NCBI RefSeq assembly: GCF_021155765.1
Contig: NC_060108.1
Coordinates: 26,747,025-26,811,024 of the forward strand
Length of the DNA stretch: 64,000 bases
From: Diprion similis
Lineage: Eukaryota > Arthropoda > Insecta > Hymenoptera > Diprionidae
Direction of reading: 5' to 3'
The notes under the pieces are model-generated. The model had not been told where the DNA came from. It saw only the letters and a list, made by a program, of their open reading frames with translations, and ran no database searches. Of the stretch, positions 59,701 through 64,000 are shown piece by piece. The translations under genes and the position numbers were made by a program. Position 1 is the stretch's first letter. Each line of letters opens with the position of its first letter.

Positions 59701-59732
59701 AGTATTATTATACTCGAGTATTATTATACTCG
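59701..59732. repeat. Perfect 16-bp tandem duplication in 5' UTR
   Basis: AGTATTATTATACTCG occurs twice in a row, in the presumed 5' UTR of the Cys-rich peptide gene. Each unit is itself partly self-complementary (AGTATtattATACT). Confidence 0.8.
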
Positions 59733-60010
59733 AGGAGACGACTTTTGTCTTCTCTGTCGAAGTGCCTTCGCCGCTGAGATTCGAAAATCCGTCGTGTAAC
59801 CGCCGACGCGCACAGAACTGCTACTGGCGTGCAAAAATATGTACTTTTCTGTGCAATCTAATCGTAAAGTAACGCCGAAATTATCGGATCTCTGCCGATA
59901 CTTGACGAACCACGCGAGACTTACTACTGAAAACTGACTCGCCTTAACGCGATGGGAAAAAAGTCGAGGACCTGTCACTCTCTCAAGTGAGGAGGCTCGC
60001 GCTGCGGAGG

Positions 60011-60020
60011 GTTTATATAG
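60011..60020 (-). promoter_or_regulatory. TATA box of Cys-rich peptide gene
   Basis: CTATATAAAC on the minus strand, in a GC-rich surround, about 490 bases upstream of the start codon. The start site would fall near 59985. Confidence 0.6.
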
Positions 60021-60163
60021 AGGCTCGGCTCAGCTAGCTCTCAGCCCCACGGTGGTGGGGAGAGACTACGCTAGAAGTTATAATATTAGTTGTAAGTTCA
60101 ACTTAAGTAGCGACTTGTGGGAGGCAGTAATAATAATAACGATAATGAATCACGGGAAGGGAC

Positions 60164-60196
60164 GAGAAGGGAAGGGAAGGGAAGGGAATGGAAGGG
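60164..60196. repeat. (GGGAA)n simple repeat
   Basis: An imperfect run of GGGAA units within a purine-rich stretch from about 60152 to 60198. Confidence 0.8.
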
Positions 60197-60198
60197 AG

Positions 60199-61986
60199 CT
60201 CCGCCACTCAGAGACGGGCTTTTGCTAATAATCCTCCCCTTCTTTCCCTGCCTCTCCGATCATAACCTCGAGGAGCCGCAGTTTCAAATTTCGAACGTTC
60301 GAACGCGGCTGCGTACTACTTTGGCGGGAATCCCCGCGTGTCCGGCAACTCGTCTCTCCTGTTTTCCCCGTTTTGCGTATTTAAAAACTCGAGGGATCTC
60401 CCGTGGAAAATCGATCTTGATGGTCCATGGCCCGATATACCACACCTCTGCAACGTCGTAATTATTGTCGATCTTAAATTTTCTCCCGAATACTTTTCGA
60501 TGCAGGTTACCCTTTACACATCTGCTTTGCATGAATACATAGGCATATGTACAGTATATATGTAAGCATATACCGCGACTACTTGGCGAGTTTATCGGCA
60601 GTTATTTTAGACTTCAAAGAAAACCATTGAAATCTTTCGCGAATATTAGTTACACGAACACTATACGCAGCTTAAATCTCACGCGTGTAACCTCGCGGCG
60701 TCCATACGACGAGTCTCTTTTCGGTGTCCTTTATTCTTCCTGTCGCATGCACCTCGTGCTCTTTTGCTCGGCACCGCACAACGGTGAAAAACTGGATACA
60801 TTTTGCTCAAAATTACCAAGTTTTCTTGCCAAGTTGTTCAGATCTCAGAACTTGAACCCTTCTAAGACGGTGGCGAAAGTCGCGGCGGCGAGCAGTTGCA
60901 AAAATATGAAACAACGAATTTTCACGTTCGTTCCGAAACGAAACGTGTATTTAAGAAGATGATGTAACATGACGAAATAAGAAAATGAGATAAGGAAGAC
61001 ATAGCGTCGTTATATATGTTGAATAAAACTGATATTGCCTGCGTATCAGAAACGAAGAACAAGCGTCGTCGGTTTTAAGGAAAAAAATTCTCACGAGTTC
61101 CAAATTAATAAAGATCCCTCAATTTTCCTGACTCTCCCTGCCGGCTACTGAAACCACTTTCTGGATAATTTTGCTTTAAAAAATTTTTTATTTCACACCG
61201 AGTGGTTGAAAATTTCGTGAACAATCTTACGGGGAATCTCAGCATTTCTCTTCAATTCCACGGAAGATCTCCGGGCTGTAGGCTGGAGGAGGGTTTAGGG
61301 CACGACGCTGGAAAATTCATGTGATACCTATGGGGCCGACCGTGAAGGAGAGAGGGATTGATTAACGGCAGTGATGCGTGACTCGACGGAGGCTCGCCTC
61401 ACGCCATCCAATCCAAGCTCCTCCTCCTTCTCGTGACGTCACGTCACCTCATACTCGACCCGATTCTAGTGCAGCGGCAACAACCAGCGTCTAACTTGTT
61501 GAAAACTTCTCGGTCATCGTTACACGTTACGAACCACGCCACGACGAAGACTTAAGTACGCCTTGTTTACCTCACGTTTAACGCTGTAACTTGTTTTTCA
61601 AAATAACGACAGTGCAGCTTCGTTCACTCAAAATCATCGTTATTTCAAATAATCGATTTTTTTCGCCATGTGCCGAAAAGACGATATAAGTTAATGTTTA
61701 AATTCCTTAAAAAACTTGGCAGCAGACAATGTAACCGATTATCGTAATATAGCAAGTATAAGCGTGTCTGGGAAACAAAATCGGCTTGGCCATTCGTCGA
61801 CGAAAGACCTCGGACCACGTGGTGCGTAGTTCAATGATCGCAGCTAGGCGCGAGGCTCTTTCGTAATAGAAACGCAAATTCGTTAGGTATAATAAGATAC
61901 GCGCGACTATTGACCCATCAAGATTACTTGTGTAGAACCGATCTAATTTTCGTGTCTCCACCAAGCGAGTCTTCTACGATTAGTTA
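60199..61986. other. Non-coding region with CRE-like site
   Basis: No gene recognised on either strand. TGACGTCA followed by CGTCA (61434-61446) is a CRE/ATF-like palindrome with an extra half site; whether it serves a gene is unknown. Confidence 0.4.
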
Positions 61987-62473
61987 GGGGGCATCCATTA
62001 TTCACGTGATGCCTGTGTAATCAAATTTAAAATCTCCCTCCTTCTCCCCCCCCCCCCCCCTCCTTGCCCGTTATCACCTGATTTTCCTCACCAATAACAA
62101 TGATGATAAATATATATTCAAAAAATGTAAATCGAATGGTTATTCATATTGCAAATGGTAACGTGATCTGAAAGATAAAAGATTTTGTTTTAAGAACGAA
62201 ATAACTTTCCATATAATCTATGGAATATATTCTATTTTGTTATGAACGATAAATAGATTTAACGTTAATTATCGATTACTCGCGCGTCTGGGTTAAAACT
62301 CTGTTGAAACGAAAAAGAAATCTCTACGTATACTTGGTGCTTTTAGAAAAAATGTACCAAAAAATACACGTGATATTGCCAGAGACCTTTCCTTTCCCCC
62401 ATGTAATCAATTGTGATATTTTCAAGTACCCCTTCCTCACATCTTGAGTCTCACGTGATTAATGGAGGCCCCC
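61987..62473. mobile_element. MITE with about 28-bp terminal inverted repeats
   Basis: The left end GGGGGCATCCATTATTCACGTGA mirrors the right end, which on the minus strand from 62473 reads GGGGGCCTCCATTAATCACGTGA. Both ends are flanked by TTA (61984-61986 and 62474-62476), a possible 3-bp target duplication. It is 487 bp with no ORF, so non-autonomous. It contains a 15-base C run at 62046-62060. Confidence 0.75.
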
Positions 62474-62476
62474 TTA

Positions 62477-64000
62477 AGAATAAGCTGGAACTATTCAAAC
62501 GATGTACGTAATACACCCGAAGCCTACGGATATGCAACAAGTTATGAAAAGCCAAAAGAAATGTGAAAATACGCATTTTCCTTGACCAAATATTTCTAGA
62601 TAGTAGTATTTTTTCTCAGACTCCGTCGCTGTAATGAAACGACTTAAAGATCACCGATCTGATAATTCCAAACTTGTTGAAACAAGTTTTTCCCAACTGA
62701 ACTCTGCCCAATCCATTAGGGGGATGATAACATGTGTAAGGCTTTAAAGACCTGGTTATAACATACGCATATCTATCGGCTTATTTGATAACGCCATATC
62801 CCTCAGCTACTGCAATATTCTTACATTAAAAATGTTTTTCTGCCTTGCTCGATGGCTTGCGGATGAAGGTGAAATGAAATATTTAAAAAAATTCCATATC
62901 GCTCAAGGCGCCGCCTAAATTTGAATCTAACATAGCGAATCTAAAAGGCTGCGGGCTTACAAAATAGGATAGAAAAATACAAGCTGATCAGCGATTCAAA
63001 CTGTCAAACATATATTTTAATTCAGCGACTAAGTGGTCTATATACGCAGCTTTGGTAATTATTAATTATCATGATCGAACCAGTAAAGGGCGGCGCGCAC
63101 GTGACATGAGAATAGGTCGGGCTCTGAGGCAGTCAGAGTAAACTAGATGAGCTGCTAAACATTCTTGCGAGAAGAGCTTAAACTGGTTTACACCAACGCG
63201 TCTGCCCCGCCAGCATATATACCTTACACTCTGCTACGTGATTACCTTGCTCGCTATACCGGAGGATTAAGACTTTTCTTCTTAGCCGGAGGGTTAGCAA
63301 TTTCCACTCCGTATATCCGTAAAGCACCGAGTACGCAGCTTCAACTACCCTCGAATATTCATTCGCATGTAGCAGACACTTGGGCGTCTTTTTTCCTAGG
63401 AGTATAAAGCACGTGGGGATCGGTTAGCAGGGATAACCGTCCAGATTTTGAAACAAATACTATATTTATTTATTACATGCGTATAAGATGTTTACAGTGG
63501 TCGTCGAAAGTCAAGTGCAATGACGATACCTATTTTATGTACTTGCATAAATGAGGATGTTTTTCTTTAGCTTGAAAAAAATATCGTGTCATAGGTGGAG
63601 GTGCGTGTTTGTTTGAATATTAAAAAAAAAAACAAAAAAAAAAAAAAACTGCTTCAATTCTATCGATTTCCGCATAATCATTGCCAATCGCTTATTGTTG
63701 TTTGTCCCCGTCTCGAATCGGTAGTTATGTGAGTAAAATATGCGTTGTTAACAAGTTGCGCACCGTAAGCGATAACGCGTCTGAATATATTGCTGTCTTA
63801 AAAAACATTTTTTTCTCCCTCAAGCGAAACGCAATATTCGCATAAAACGGACAAACAAATAATCTTAAATGAAATTTCACGTGACGTCAACCGTATTTCG
63901 CAGTAATTAAAGTTGCACAGATTTTACTCGAAGTTACATCAACCAGTACGCATGAAATGATAAAAAAATTTCAACTAGATCAAGGGCTGCAGGGTTCCGT
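62477..64000. other. Non-coding region at window end
   Basis: No gene recognised. An 80-codon ORF at 63165-63407 has no supporting motif or splice sites. An A-rich run lies at 63622-63649. Confidence 0.45.

Overview
The window is a piece of an insect nuclear genome. The genes are split by short GT-AG introns, the spacers are AT-rich, and the gene set (two peptidoglycan-recognition proteins, CRLF3, an arginine-kinase-like domain, TCAGT-type initiators) is typical of insects. A holometabolous insect, perhaps a hymenopteran, fits, but nothing here fixes the order.

Layout. 0-5 kb: CRLF3 (+), BUD31 (-) and PDAP1 (+), packed tightly; CRLF3 and BUD31 are tail to tail, BUD31 and PDAP1 head to head. 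6.7-8.3 kb: a CCDC34-like coiled-coil gene (+). 9.6-22.2 kb: a long minus-strand ankyrin locus. It has three upstream ankyrin modules, then either a 1.4-kb exon encoding a degenerate arginine-kinase (guanido kinase) domain or a Dpy-30 exon followed by a fourth ankyrin module. Splice phases allow both routes. 22.2-27.1 kb: no genes, but two hairpin (foldback) repeats. 27.2-35.6 kb: a small secreted protein with a bacterial-type 3D/double-psi barrel domain (+) next to two secreted amidase-type PGRP genes (-). 36.8-42.2 kb: TAF5 (+) and enolase (-), tail to tail. 43.07-53.40 kb: a 10.3-kb structure bounded by imperfect terminal inverted repeats next to TA, almost filled by about 24 tandem copies of a 312-bp satellite. 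57.0-59.5 kb: a signal-peptide, Cys-rich peptide precursor (-) that I cannot name. 60-64 kb: non-coding, with one MITE of about 0.5 kb.

How the parts relate. CRLF3, BUD31, PDAP1, TAF5 and enolase are conserved single-copy type genes with unrelated housekeeping or signalling roles. The PGRPs and the 3D-domain protein form a possible cell-wall-interaction cluster. The ankyrin/Dpy-30/guanido-kinase locus and the CCDC34-like gene carry domains that recur in cilia and sperm flagella, so a testis role is a reasonable guess but is not shown by the sequence.

Gene models were assembled by hand from splice sites. All complete models sum to a multiple of three and join in phase. Family names rest on recognised motifs, not on database searches.
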